64,000 nucleotides of DNA from Spirochaetia bacterium. Lineage in GTDB: Bacteria > Spirochaetota > Spirochaetia > Treponematales > Treponemataceae. How positions within the stretch are numbered: the first letter of the stretch is position 1; the number at the start of each line of letters is the position of its first letter. The position numbers were made by a program, and so were the translations under genes. Below are positions 1 to 8,825 of this stretch, piece by piece. The stretch spans positions 1 to 64,000 of the forward strand of contig CAAGIS010000143.1 of NCBI GenBank assembly GCA_900769985.1, in the 5' to 3' direction. The notes under the pieces were generated by a model. It did no database searches. It was not told the DNA's origin and was given only the letters and a program-made list of their open reading frames with translations.

Positions 1-675
1 CTTGTAGAAGATGCAATCAAAGAAGGAATTGCAAATACATTCATCATTCCTGACAATGTTTCTGTTTCTTATGAAGGTTCATGGCAAGATACGAACGACC
101 AGATGAAGCTTTATTCGGGAATTTTGATTATGGCTGTAATTCTTGTATTCGGCGTAATGGCAGGAACTTACGAGTCGTTTAAAGCTCCTCTTATAAATCT
201 TGCAACGATTCCATTTTTGCTCATCGGTGTCGTTTTCCTTTACAAGATTATCGGTCAGCCGCTTTCGATTATGGCGATGGTCGGTCTTATTATGCTTGTA
301 GGAATCGTAGTAAATAACGGTATCATTCTCGTTGACTACACTAATCTTTTGCGGGGCAGAAACATTCCGATGATGGAAGCGTGCTATAAAGCAGGGGTCA
401 GCCGTCTTCGTCCTGTTTTGATGACGACACTGACAACGATTCTTGGTATGATTCCGATGTGCTTTGCATCTGAAGGACAGTCTGCGATGGTTCAGCCGAT
501 TGGAATTGCAGTAGTCGGAGGACTTACTTCTTCTACTTTTGTAACGCTTCTTGTAATTCCTGTTTTGTATTCGCTTGTGATGAAAGATGAAAAGAAATTA
601 AACTCCAGAATAAAAGTTGAATACGACATTCTTGATGAATCTCTGGAACAAAAAAATGAGAAAGACGGAGAATGA
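1..675 (+). CDS. RND efflux pump permease, C-terminal part (5' truncated by window edge)
   Basis: The reading frame is open from the first base, so the gene starts before the window. The visible 224 residues match the last part of an AcrB/MexB-type RND (HAE1) permease: a short periplasmic stretch, then the last membrane helices with the typical sequence 'VGIVVNNGIILVDYTN' and the 'RLRPVLMTTLTTILGMIP' stretch, ending in a short charged cytoplasmic tail. Such permeases use the proton gradient to expel drugs, bile salts or lipids through a periplasmic adaptor and an outer-membrane channel. The stop codon overlaps the next start (ATGA), so the two genes are translationally coupled. The substrate cannot be told from this fragment. 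Confidence 0.93.
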   Translation, partial: LVEDAIKEGIANTFIIPDNVSVSYEGSWQDTNDQMKLYSGILIMAVILVFGVMAGTYESFKAPLINLATIPFLLIGVVFLYKIIGQPLSIMAMVGLIMLVGIVVNNGIILVDYTNLLRGRNIPMMEACYKAGVSRLRPVLMTTLTTILGMIPMCFASEGQSAMVQPIGIAVVGGLTSSTFVTLLVIPVLYSLVMKDEKKLNSRIKVEYDILDESLEQKNEKDGE

Positions 676-971
676 ACAAAATGAATTACAGAATAGAAAT
701 CGTTTCAAACCAGTCAGTTCAGGACGAAATCGTAGAACTTCTTGAACAGGAAATTCCTGAAATTGAATACACGCTGATTCCTGCAGTGCAGGGGAGAGGA
801 AGGTCTTCTAAAAAACTCGGGGATACAACATGGCCTGAGCAGAATTTCGTTCTTTTTTCGTATGTAGAAAAAGAAGTCGCCGTCAAAATAAAAGCCATAA
901 TTTTAGCCGTAAAGAAAAAATTTCCTACAGAAGGAATAACACTTTTCTGCACTCAGGAAGTAGAACTGTAG
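672..971 (+). CDS. Small PG0541-like transporter-associated protein
   Basis: This 99-residue soluble protein overlaps the end of the RND permease by four bases. Its size, the 'YTLIPAVQGRGRSSKKLG' stretch and its place directly after an RND pump fit the PG0541 family of transporter-associated proteins. These look like small ferredoxin-fold, PII-like proteins (alternating beta-alpha pattern, with a glycine/arginine-rich loop near residues 38-50). A regulatory role on the pump is likely from position but is not shown. The family assignment is from memory of the motif and the context. Confidence 0.7.
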   Translation: MNKMNYRIEIVSNQSVQDEIVELLEQEIPEIEYTLIPAVQGRGRSSKKLGDTTWPEQNFVLFSYVEKEVAVKIKAIILAVKKKFPTEGITLFCTQEVEL

Positions 972-1060
972 TAAGGTAAAAAGAATTTACGAGCGTATTG
1001 CAACCAATTCTTCAACTCTTTATACTGTGAATTATAATTTTCATAAAAGGAGTTTGTAGG

Positions 1061-2206
1061 ATGAAAAAAATTGTTTCAATTATTGCTTCTATTATGCTGT
1101 CTGCTGCTTTCTTTACGTCATGCGGTAAAAAAGCAGATTCGGCAAAAGCAAATGCAGTACGCATTGCAATGGTAACTGACTCGGGCGACATTACAGACCA
1201 GTCATTTAATCAGACGACATATCAGGCTTGTAAAGAATATGCAGAAGCAAATTCGCTTGAGTTTAAGTATTATAAACCGTCAGGAGATACGACAGAAGCT
1301 CGTGTTTCTTCGATTAATGCTGCAATTCAAGATGATTTTAACGTAATCGTACTTCCTGGATTTTTGTTTGCAGAACCGCTTGTAAAAGTTGTAGACGACA
1401 ATCCTGAAGTAAAATTCATCGCACTTGACGTAAGTGAATTTGACGTAGTTACTGCTGCCGACAGTCTTGGAAAAAAAGACTGGAAACTTCCAAAAAACGC
1501 TTTCTGTGCAGTTTATTCAGAAGAAATTCCTGGATTTTTTGCAGGTTATGCAGTTGCAAAAGAAGGCTATAAACATTTAGGCTTCCTTGGTGGAATGGCT
1601 GTTCCTGCAGTAATCCGCTATGGCTATGGATTTGTTCAGGGTGTAAATAAGGCAGCAGAAGAAATGGGAACTGCTGCAGACACAACAGTTGAATATGTTT
1701 ACGGCGGTCAGTTCTACGGAGATCAGATGATTACTGCTGCAATGGACGGCTGGTATCAGCAGCGCGGTGTTGAAGCAGTCTTTGCATGCGGTGGCGGAAT
1801 TTGGACTTCTGCTGCAGAAGCTGCTGTAAAGACAAACGGAAAAGTTATCGGTGTTGACGTTGACCAGTCTGCACTCATAAATAAATATGCTGCTGATATG
1901 TGCCTTACTTCTGCAATGAAAGGTCTTGGCGCTACAGTAAAGTCTTGTCTTAAATCAATCGTAAGCAATACATTTGATTCAGAATATGCAGGAAAAGTTT
2001 CAAGTCTTGGACTTGTTTCAGGAACAAACATTGATGAAAACTTTGTTGCACTTCCTACAGAAAGCTGGTCAATGAAAAAGTTTACAGTTGATGATTACAG
2101 AAAACTTGTGGCAGATGTTTTTGACGGAAAAATCAAAGTTTCAAATGACATCGGTGATGTTCCTGCGACTTCTGTTAAAGTAAATGTTTATCCAAATATT
2201 AAATAG
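1061..2206 (+). CDS. BMP/TmpC-family nucleoside-type ABC transporter substrate-binding lipoprotein
   Basis: The 381-residue precursor has a lipoprotein signal with lipobox FTSC and acylated Cys21, then a BMP-family periplasmic binding domain ('IAMVTDSGDITDQSFNQ' near residues 34-50). Treponema pallidum PnrA (TmpC) of this family binds purine nucleosides and is surface- or periplasm-anchored. The next three genes encode the matching double ABC ATPase and two permeases, so this is the receptor of a complete importer. A good ribosome site (AAGGAG) lies 11 bases before the ATG. A terminator-like hairpin follows, which would make this gene more abundant than the transporter genes. The related riboflavin-binding RfuA group is an alternative, but no flavin riboswitch is visible upstream. 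Confidence 0.88.
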   Translation: MKKIVSIIASIMLSAAFFTSCGKKADSAKANAVRIAMVTDSGDITDQSFNQTTYQACKEYAEANSLEFKYYKPSGDTTEARVSSINAAIQDDFNVIVLPGFLFAEPLVKVVDDNPEVKFIALDVSEFDVVTAADSLGKKDWKLPKNAFCAVYSEEIPGFFAGYAVAKEGYKHLGFLGGMAVPAVIRYGYGFVQGVNKAAEEMGTAADTTVEYVYGGQFYGDQMITAAMDGWYQQRGVEAVFACGGGIWTSAAEAAVKTNGKVIGVDVDQSALINKYAADMCLTSAMKGLGATVKSCLKSIVSNTFDSEYAGKVSSLGLVSGTNIDENFVALPTESWSMKKFTVDDYRKLVADVFDGKIKVSNDIGDVPATSVKVNVYPNIK

Positions 2207-2239
2207 AAATTAGTTTAAAAACATAATTTCTTATACGAA

Positions 2240-2289
2240 AACGGTGCTTTTTTTTTGCATTATGCTGAAAAAGGCATCGTTTTTTTTTG
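2240..2289 (+). terminator. Hairpin plus T-tract between binding protein and ABC ATPase
   Basis: An 8-bp stem (AACGGTGC at 2240-2247 with GCATCGTT at 2274-2281, one G-U pair) encloses a T-rich loop and is followed by ten Ts. It should stop most transcripts after the binding-protein gene, so the transporter genes need read-through or their own promoter. Confidence 0.65.
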
Positions 2290-2298
2290 ATTTTGATA

Positions 2299-2304
2299 TA
2301 TAAT
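2299..2304 (+). promoter_or_regulatory. Candidate -10 box for leaderless ABC ATPase mRNA
   Basis: TATAAT lies seven bases before the ATG at 2312, and no Shine-Dalgarno sequence is present. The -35 region is poor, partly because it overlaps the terminator T-tract. The same seven-base spacing recurs at other genes in this window. Confidence 0.45.
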
Positions 2305-2311
2305 GACATAT

Positions 2312-3868
2312 ATGGAAAATGAATTTGTTATTGAAATGCTTCATATTACAAAGCGTTTCCCCGGAATAATTGCAAATGACGATGTTTCTATTCAATTAAA
2401 GAAAGGCGAAATTCATGCTTTGCTTGGAGAAAACGGCGCCGGAAAATCTACTCTGATGAGCGTTCTTTTTGGACTTTATCAGGCAGAAGAAGGCGAAATC
2501 AAAAAAAATGGAAAAACAGTAAAGATAAATAATCCGAATGATGCAACAGCCCTTCGTATCGGAATGGTTCACCAGCACTTTAAGCTTGTGGATATTTTTT
2601 CTGTTATTGACAACATAATTCTTGGTACAGAACCTGTAAAATGCGGTTTTGTTGACAGACAGGCTGCTAGAAAAAAAATTGTAGAACTGAGCGAGCGCTA
2701 CGGACTTTTTGTAAATCCTGATGCAAAAATTTCTGACATTACTGTAGGAATGCAGCAGCGCGTAGAAATTTTGAAAATGCTTTACCGCGATAACGAAATT
2801 CTTATTTTTGATGAACCGACGGCAGTTTTGACACCTCAGGAAATTACGGAATTATTGCAGATTATGCGTAATCTCGCTGCAGAAGGCAAGTCTATTTTAT
2901 TCATCACGCATAAACTTAACGAAATAATGGCTGTTTCTGACAGGTGCACTGTATTGCGCAAAGGTAAGTGCGTAGGAACTGTGAACATTGCAGATACTAC
3001 AAAAGAAGAACTCAGCAGAATGATGGTCGGAAGGGATGTTCAGTTTTCGATTCAGAAAAAAGAAAGAAAGCCCGGCGATGTAGTTTTAAAAGTTGAACAT
3101 CTGAATGTTGCAGGAAGTTCTGATAAAAAACTTGCAGTAAAGGATGTAAGCCTTGAAGTTCGTGCAGGAGAAATAGTAAGCATTGCAGGCATTGACGGAA
3201 ACGGACAGGCAGAATTTATTTACGGTCTTACCGGCCTTGAAAAAATTGCGCCGCCTTCAAGTTCAGCGTTAAGCAAAAATACAAAAATTATTTTAGGCGG
3301 TGTCGATATAACAAAAAAAACAATCCGCGAAAAAAGCATTGCAGGAATGAGCTATATTCCAGAAGACAGGCACAAACACGGACTTGTCCTTGATTTTTCG
3401 CTTGAAAAAAACATGATACTTCAAAATTACTGGCAGCCTGGTTTTAACGAAAAAGGTTTTGTAAAACGTGACTCAGTTCAAAAATATTCTGACAGGCTCA
3501 TCGGTGAATTTGATATAAGGTCGGGACAGGGCAGTAAGACTATGACACGTTCCATGTCAGGCGGAAACCAGCAGAAAGCAATCATTGCGCGCGAACTTGA
3601 CAAAGGACACAAGCTTTTGATTGCAGTTCAGCCGACACGAGGACTTGATGTCGGTGCAATCGAGTTTATTCATAATCAGATTTTAAAAGAGCGCGATAAT
3701 GGAATTGCAGTCCTTCTTGTTTCGTACGAACTTGACGAAGTAATGCAGCTTAGCGATAGAATCCTTGTAATGTACGAAGGTCAGATTACTGGAGAACTGA
3801 AGCCAGAAACGACTACTGTTCAGGAACTTGGGCTTTATATGTCAGGAGCAAAACGAAATGAAATATAA
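2312..3868 (+). CDS. BMP-type nucleoside ABC transporter ATP-binding protein (two ABC domains)
   Basis: This 518-residue protein has two fused ATPase domains. The first (about residues 5-240) carries an intact Walker A 'GENGAGKST' and Walker B 'EILIFDEPT'. The second (about 260-510) has a degenerate Walker A 'GIDGNGQAEF' without the lysine, the signature 'MSGGNQQKA' and the 'AVQPTRGLD' sequence typical of BMP-family nucleoside importers such as NupA/YufO. It powers import with the two permeases downstream, and its 3' end overlaps the first permease. ATG 2312 is preferred over ATG 2303 because the latter overlaps the -10 box. Confidence 0.9.
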   Translation: MENEFVIEMLHITKRFPGIIANDDVSIQLKKGEIHALLGENGAGKSTLMSVLFGLYQAEEGEIKKNGKTVKINNPNDATALRIGMVHQHFKLVDIFSVIDNIILGTEPVKCGFVDRQAARKKIVELSERYGLFVNPDAKISDITVGMQQRVEILKMLYRDNEILIFDEPTAVLTPQEITELLQIMRNLAAEGKSILFITHKLNEIMAVSDRCTVLRKGKCVGTVNIADTTKEELSRMMVGRDVQFSIQKKERKPGDVVLKVEHLNVAGSSDKKLAVKDVSLEVRAGEIVSIAGIDGNGQAEFIYGLTGLEKIAPPSSSALSKNTKIILGGVDITKKTIREKSIAGMSYIPEDRHKHGLVLDFSLEKNMILQNYWQPGFNEKGFVKRDSVQKYSDRLIGEFDIRSGQGSKTMTRSMSGGNQQKAIIARELDKGHKLLIAVQPTRGLDVGAIEFIHNQILKERDNGIAVLLVSYELDEVMQLSDRILVMYEGQITGELKPETTTVQELGLYMSGAKRNEI

Positions 3869-4961
3869 ATTGTTAAAGACAGACTGTTTTAAATCTATTC
3901 TTGCATCTGTAATTTGTGCTGTTGTCGGAATAATTGTCGGTTATATAATTCTTCTTCTGATAAGCGCACCTAATGCGACAAAGGCTATTACTACGATTTT
4001 GAAAAATTTTATGTATTTTAAAAAGCCTGCCCAGCGCCTTTACTATTTTGGAAGTACGCTTGTAAAAGCAGTTCCGCTGATTTTATGCGGACTTTCTGTT
4101 TTGTTTGCATATAAAGCAGGTCTTTTTAATATTGGTGTCGGTGGTCAGTATTGCGTTGCAATCGGAATTTCGTTGTGGTGTGCACTCAACTGGCATTTAC
4201 CGTGGTGGCTTTGCATTGTTCTTGCTTCTCTTGTTGCTGCATTGTGGGGCGCAATCGTAGGATTTTTTAAGGCGGTCTTCAATATTAACGAAGTAATTGC
4301 CTGCATAATGATGAACTGGATAGGATTATATCTTGTAAACATTTTATTGCAGCAGGAAAGCGTAATGAACTTGAACGCATCTGAAACTTACTCAATAAGG
4401 AAAGTTTCGCCCGGTTCTATTATTCCGTCTTTGGGACTTGAAAAAATATTTCATAATAATGAATATGTCAGCATTGCAATTCCGCTTACGGTTTTGATTG
4501 CTGTTATCTTATGGATTTTGCTGAACAAAACAACGCTGGGCTATGAACTAACTGCAACGGGCTTGAATAAAAATGCAGCAAAATATTCTGGAATGAAAGA
4601 AAAATTCAACATTATAATTACTATGGCAATTTCCGGGGCGCTTGCAGGAATTGCAGCTTCTTTCTTTTATTTGACAGACATTCAGACATGGCGGACGGCT
4701 TCGTCTGTTCCTGCGATGGGCTTTAACGGAATTGCAGTTGCGTTTTTGGGCGGGCTTAATCCAATCGGAGTTATTTTTGCAGGATATTTTATTCAGCATA
4801 TAACGCTTGGCGGAAGTTTTATTGACATGCGGTATTTTAATCCTCAGATTGCAGATTTGATTTCGGCAATAATTATTTATGCGTGTGCGTTTGTTCTGTT
4901 CATAAAAGAAATTATGGCAAAAATTGCAGACAAGAAAAAAAATACGCTGGGAGAAGAATAA
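3858..4961 (+). CDS. BMP-type nucleoside ABC transporter permease 1
   Basis: This 367-residue multi-span membrane protein belongs to the BPD_transp_2 family (YufP/NupB, PnrD-like). It has about nine or ten hydrophobic segments and the conserved 'GLFNIGVGGQ' loop near residue 90. Its ATG at 3858 lies 11 bases inside the ATPase gene, with AGGAG ten bases upstream, so translation is coupled. It should form the channel together with the next permease. Its stop overlaps the next start (TAATG). Confidence 0.9.
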   Translation: MKYKLLKTDCFKSILASVICAVVGIIVGYIILLLISAPNATKAITTILKNFMYFKKPAQRLYYFGSTLVKAVPLILCGLSVLFAYKAGLFNIGVGGQYCVAIGISLWCALNWHLPWWLCIVLASLVAALWGAIVGFFKAVFNINEVIACIMMNWIGLYLVNILLQQESVMNLNASETYSIRKVSPGSIIPSLGLEKIFHNNEYVSIAIPLTVLIAVILWILLNKTTLGYELTATGLNKNAAKYSGMKEKFNIIITMAISGALAGIAASFFYLTDIQTWRTASSVPAMGFNGIAVAFLGGLNPIGVIFAGYFIQHITLGGSFIDMRYFNPQIADLISAIIIYACAFVLFIKEIMAKIADKKKNTLGEE

Positions 4962-5899
4962 TGCTTTTAGTTCAATATACTTTGATTTATGCGTCAGTTT
5001 TGATTTGTGTTGCGCTGGGCGGAATGTTTTCTGAGAGAAGCGGTGTTATTAATATCGGGCTTGAAGGAATTATGGTTTTTGGTGCTTTGGGCGGAGCTCT
5101 TGTATTGGGATTTATGCCTGATGGTACTAATCCTTTGCTGATGATTTTTCTGACTGTTTTTATAAGCATGTTTTGCGGAATGATTTTTTCGCTTTTGCTT
5201 GCGGTGTCGGCAATTAATTTTAAGGCAGACCAGACTTTAGTCGGTACTGCGATGAATATGCTTGCAACTGCGGCATCTACTGTCATCGTAAAAGCGATAA
5301 ACACAAAACGAAGCGGTGGCGATAACGTTTCTGCAATTCTTGATTATATTCAAAGCAGAAGATGCTTTATTTTTAAGTGTTTCGGAATTGAACTTAATGT
5401 ATATATGATTTTTACGGCAATTATTGTAATCGTTTCGTTCATCGTTTTGTATAAAACACGGTTTGGTTTAAGGCTTATGGCTTGCGGTGAACATCCGCAA
5501 GCGGCAGACAGTGTCGGAATAAACGTTTACAAAATGCGTTATGCAGGCGTTTTGATTTCTGGGGCGCTTGGCGGTTTTGGCGGAATCATTTATATTACGG
5601 CAGCAAATTCGCAATGGGATTTTATTTACGGTGTTGCAGGAGCAGGATTTTTATCTCTGGCTGTAATGATTTTTGGGCAATGGAAACCGCTCAGGATTGC
5701 ACTTGCGGCAATTGTTTTTGGAGTGTTCAGGGCAATAGCAGATGCATATATGGGATTTGACGTTCTTGTAAAACTCGTTTCAGGCGAATTTTATAAAATG
5801 CTGCCTTATATAATTTCGCTTGTTGTCCTTGCATTTACTTCAAAAAAATCAAAAGCACCAAAAGCAGAAGGAATACCTTATGACAAAGGAATCAGATAA
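4961..5899 (+). CDS. BMP-type nucleoside ABC transporter permease 2
   Basis: This 312-residue BPD_transp_2 permease (YufQ/NupC, PnrE-like) has the family loop 'SGVINIGLEGIMVFGALGG' near residues 25-45 and about eight membrane segments. The start at 4961 sits in a TAATG junction with permease 1 and has GGGAGAAG just before it. A longer frame upstream is hydrophilic and overlaps permease 1, so it was discarded. It pairs with permease 1 in the importer. Confidence 0.9.
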   Translation: MLLVQYTLIYASVLICVALGGMFSERSGVINIGLEGIMVFGALGGALVLGFMPDGTNPLLMIFLTVFISMFCGMIFSLLLAVSAINFKADQTLVGTAMNMLATAASTVIVKAINTKRSGGDNVSAILDYIQSRRCFIFKCFGIELNVYMIFTAIIVIVSFIVLYKTRFGLRLMACGEHPQAADSVGINVYKMRYAGVLISGALGGFGGIIYITAANSQWDFIYGVAGAGFLSLAVMIFGQWKPLRIALAAIVFGVFRAIADAYMGFDVLVKLVSGEFYKMLPYIISLVVLAFTSKKSKAPKAEGIPYDKGIR

Positions 5900-6485
5900 A
5901 CAGTTAAAAGAAATTCAAGACAATGCGGTAAAGGCAATTTCTGAATTGCTTAAAATCCGTCCGTTAAAAAAAGGCTCGGTTTTTGTAATCGGCTGTTCTT
6001 CAAGTGAAGTCGCCGGAGGAACTATCGGCAAAAACTCAAGCAGTCAGATTGGAAAGGTAATTTTTGATGCTGCGTATAAGTTTCTTTCTAAGAAAGGAAT
6101 TTATCTTGCATGTCAGTGCTGTGAACATTTGAACAGGGCAATTGTTGTAGAAGAAAAATGTGCAGAACAGTATAATCTTGAGCCTGTCTGTGTTGTTCCA
6201 TGGGTGCATGCAGGCGGTTCTTTTGCAACTGCAGCGTATTACGGTTTTAAAAATCCTTGCGTTGTTGAACACATAAAAGCAGATGCAGGGCTTGATATAG
6301 GAGATACGCTTATAGGAATGCATTTAAAGGAAGTTGCAGTTCCAGTTCACCTTAAACAGAATCTTATCGGCAAAGCGCATGTTACGGCAGCATACAGCAG
6401 GCCAAAATTGATTGGCGGTGAACGTGCAAAATATGTTCCTGATTGCAAGAATTTTCAGAACAGTCTTTTGGGTAAATCAAAATGA
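5880..6485 (+). CDS. YwlG/UPF0340 (TIGR01440) family protein
   Basis: This 201-residue soluble protein matches the YwlG/UPF0340 family ('VIGCSSSEVAGGTIGKNSS' near residue 39, 'CQCCEHLNRAIVVE' near 82, 'DAGLDIGDTLIGMHLK' near 146). Members have conserved cysteines and an alpha/beta fold, but I know no established biochemical role. It starts 20 bases inside permease 2 and overlaps the phosphatase by four bases, so it is expressed with the nucleoside importer. A link to nucleotide or sugar-phosphate metabolism is inference only. Confidence 0.85.
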   Translation: MTKESDKQLKEIQDNAVKAISELLKIRPLKKGSVFVIGCSSSEVAGGTIGKNSSSQIGKVIFDAAYKFLSKKGIYLACQCCEHLNRAIVVEEKCAEQYNLEPVCVVPWVHAGGSFATAAYYGFKNPCVVEHIKADAGLDIGDTLIGMHLKEVAVPVHLKQNLIGKAHVTAAYSRPKLIGGERAKYVPDCKNFQNSLLGKSK

Positions 6486-6928
6486 AAAAAGTTCTTTTTA
6501 TCTGCCACGGAAATATATGCCGTTCTCCGATGGCAGAGTTTGTCTTTAAATCACTTGTAAAAAAAGCCGGACGTGAAAATGAGTTTTTGATTGATTCTGC
6601 GGCGACAAGTACGGAAGAAATCGGGAACAGAATGCATAACGGCACTCGTACAAAATTGCGCCAGATGAACATTCCGTTTACGGAGCACCGCGCACGGCAG
6701 ATTACGATTGACGATTATGAAGATTGGGATTTTTTAATCTGCATGGACAGGAACAATTTACGGAATATGCAGCGGATATTAGGAAATGATGATGAACATA
6801 AGTTTCATCTTTTGCTTGAGTACGCAGGAGAAAACCGCGATATTGCAGATCCCTGGTACACAGGCAATTTTAATCAAACGTATGACGACATCGTAAAAGG
6901 ATGTACGGCTCTTTTGCGTCAGATTTGA
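6482..6928 (+). CDS. Low-molecular-weight protein tyrosine phosphatase
   Basis: This 148-residue protein starts with the P-loop 'FICHGNICRSPMAE' (C-x5-R-S; nucleophile Cys8, Arg14) and has the late acid motif 'ADPWYTG' near residue 120, which supplies the general-acid Asp. These two motifs define the low-molecular-weight phosphotyrosine phosphatases. The start overlaps the preceding stop (ATGA), making it the last gene of the operon. The cellular target is unknown. An arsenate-reductase role is less likely because the extra cysteines of that group are not evident. Confidence 0.92.
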   Translation: MKKVLFICHGNICRSPMAEFVFKSLVKKAGRENEFLIDSAATSTEEIGNRMHNGTRTKLRQMNIPFTEHRARQITIDDYEDWDFLICMDRNNLRNMQRILGNDDEHKFHLLLEYAGENRDIADPWYTGNFNQTYDDIVKGCTALLRQI

Positions 6929-6938
6929 AAATAAAAAA

Positions 6939-7571
6939 TTACATTAACTGGTTGAACCATTGTTTTTCAAACTGGCGATATTCTTTTTGATAAAGAGAAG
7001 TATTGTTGCTCATTGAATTTGTGCCGCTTGAAGTCTGCCATATTATTTCGTAAGAATCTTTGTCAGAGTCAACTGGCGTAATGAATTTTAAATGATTTGT
7101 CTTTGTATCGAGTGTGTAATCTGTATTTAAAACTGCTTTTTTGCCGTTTATAAAGACACCTGGTTTTGTGTTTTTATAGACTGCATTGCATAAAATAAAT
7201 TCAGCAGGAAAAAGTGGAACGCCTGTTATCGTAAAAACAAGTTCGCTTGCTTTGTACGGAATTTCTTTCGGGAGTTTTACTGTAAGAAGGGTTGTGTCGC
7301 TTTCGTAAATGCAGGCAGAAAGCGGAATTTTAAAGTGTTCGCTCTTTTTTAAGTAAGATGCCTGTACTTCTGTAAGTTCAGAAAAAACCATGACAGAGTA
7401 AAGTCTGTTTCCGTCAGAAACTTTTGTGTTTACGAACGTTGTATTTTTTTTGCTTTGAGGTTGTTCCTGTTTTGTCGAATTGCACGAAGCAAAAAGAATT
7501 CCTGCAGAAAAAACGGCTGCAGCAAAAGCAAGAGTTTTAAAGGCTTTTATGGCTTTAAAATTTTTTTTCAT
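6939..7571 (-). CDS. Hypothetical lipoprotein
   Basis: This 210-residue protein has a lipoprotein signal (lipobox FASC, Cys30) followed by a Gln/Lys/Ser/Asn-rich linker and a mostly beta-strand domain. It converges on the phosphatase gene. A ribosome site (GAGGA) lies upstream of the ATG. I do not recognise a family; it is probably anchored in the inner or outer membrane facing the periplasm. The gene stands alone, since the S1-domain gene upstream ends 37 bases before it. Confidence 0.7.
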   Translation of the reverse strand: MKKNFKAIKAFKTLAFAAAVFSAGILFASCNSTKQEQPQSKKNTTFVNTKVSDGNRLYSVMVFSELTEVQASYLKKSEHFKIPLSACIYESDTTLLTVKLPKEIPYKASELVFTITGVPLFPAEFILCNAVYKNTKPGVFINGKKAVLNTDYTLDTKTNHLKFITPVDSDKDSYEIIWQTSSGTNSMSNNTSLYQKEYRQFEKQWFNQLM

Positions 7572-7608
7572 TTATTTTCCTCCTGATACAGTGGTACTGC
7601 ACAGTCTG

Positions 7609-8697
7609 TTATTTTTTAAGTAATGCTGCAAATGGATTGTATGTGTCGCCGTCGTCTGACTGGCTTGACATATATTTTTCGGCAGTCAAATCCTGTTCCT
7701 TTGAAGTGCTTGTCGTAAGCGAAATTCTTTTGTTTTTTGAATCTACAGATTTTACGACAACAGAAATTTTGTCGCCTGCGTTGAATTTCTTTTTTAAGTT
7801 TGTATTTGAGTTTACGTCAAGTTCTGAAATGTGAACAAGACCGTCAATTCCGTCTTCGAGAGTTACAAACAGTCCGAAGTCTGCAATGCGTGCAATCGTT
7901 CCATCGATTTTTGTATTTTCGGGGTATTTTGTTTCTGCCGAATCCCATGGGTCTTCTTCAAGTTCCTTTGTAGAAATGCTTATTCTTTCGTGTTCCCAGT
8001 CTGTGCGGATAATTTTTGCCTTGACTTCCTGTCCGTTAGCAAGCTTGTCAGAAACGTTTTTTACATGACCGCGGCAGATTTCTGAAATCGGCAAAAATGC
8101 CTGAACACCGCCTATATCAACGACAGCGCCTTTTTCTTTGAGTTCAAGAACTTTGCCTGTTACGATGTCGCCTGTTTTGTATTTTGCAGACATACCCTTA
8201 AGGTTTTCCTGATGTTCTGCTTCCATGACTGCACGGTTTGAAACGATTATGTTCTTGCCGTTTTCTTTAAATTCCTGAATTATAAAAGAAAGTACCCTGC
8301 CGATGTAAAATGCAGGTTCTTCGCGCTGTTTAAATCCCATCTGCGAATAAGGACAAAATGCCCTTGCGTTTCCGATTTTAACTTCAAATCCGCCTTTGAT
8401 TTCTTTTTCAACTTTTCCCTGTACTTGAATCTGAGATTCAAACGCTGTTTTAAGCATGTCGGCATCAGCATTCTGTCCTGAGATTCTTGTCGTAAAATAC
8501 GGAACACCGTCTTTTGTGCTGATATAAAATGCCTTTATTTTATCTCCTTCCTTGACTTTGACATTTCCGTTTTGGTCAACAAGTTCTGCCTTGTCAAGAA
8601 TTCCCTCTGTCTTAAGATTTAAATCCAAAAAAATCGTATCATCAGTAATCGCAACAACGGCAGTTTCTATTTCCTGTCCTGGTTCAAAATAGTTCAT
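7609..8697 (-). CDS. S1-type RNA-binding protein with four S1 domains
   Basis: This 362-residue protein consists of four tandem S1 OB-fold domains, at about residues 1-75, 90-160, 180-255 and 265-340. Domains 3 and 4 are the most typical ('GDIVTGKVLELKEKGAVV' and 'GTIARIADFGLFVTLEDG'). Such proteins bind single-stranded RNA and help translation or RNA turnover. It resembles B. subtilis YpfD or a short ribosomal protein S1; the true rpsA is often longer (six domains), so this may be an accessory S1 protein. The start at 8697 has AGGA six bases upstream. The frame stays open further upstream only into non-coding sequence. Confidence 0.85.
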   Translation of the reverse strand: MNYFEPGQEIETAVVAITDDTIFLDLNLKTEGILDKAELVDQNGNVKVKEGDKIKAFYISTKDGVPYFTTRISGQNADADMLKTAFESQIQVQGKVEKEIKGGFEVKIGNARAFCPYSQMGFKQREEPAFYIGRVLSFIIQEFKENGKNIIVSNRAVMEAEHQENLKGMSAKYKTGDIVTGKVLELKEKGAVVDIGGVQAFLPISEICRGHVKNVSDKLANGQEVKAKIIRTDWEHERISISTKELEEDPWDSAETKYPENTKIDGTIARIADFGLFVTLEDGIDGLVHISELDVNSNTNLKKKFNAGDKISVVVKSVDSKNKRISLTTSTSKEQDLTAEKYMSSQSDDGDTYNPFAALLKK

Positions 8698-8748
8698 AAT
8701 TTTCCTCATTTTATATCTGCAAAAATATCCGGCTAAAAACCGCTTTTT

Positions 8749-8777
8749 AGTATACGAAATATTAAAAGAGAGGTAAA
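8749..8777 (-). promoter_or_regulatory. Candidate promoter of the S1-domain gene
   Basis: On the minus strand TTTACC (8772-8777) and TATACT (8749-8754) are separated by 17 bases. The predicted start lies about 45 bases before the ATG. It separates the S1 gene from the restriction island. Confidence 0.45.
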
Positions 8778-8825
8778 GACCGGCATACTTTATAAAATGT
8801 ATAAAATCTCTTTCTTCCCAAAACC

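Noticed and set aside
2303..3868. ATG 2303 as the ATPase start
   Set aside because: It overlaps the TATAAT box; ATG 2312 fits the seven-base spacing.
4883..4960. Longer N-terminus of permease 2
   Set aside because: It is hydrophilic and lies inside permease 1; the TAATG start has a better ribosome site.
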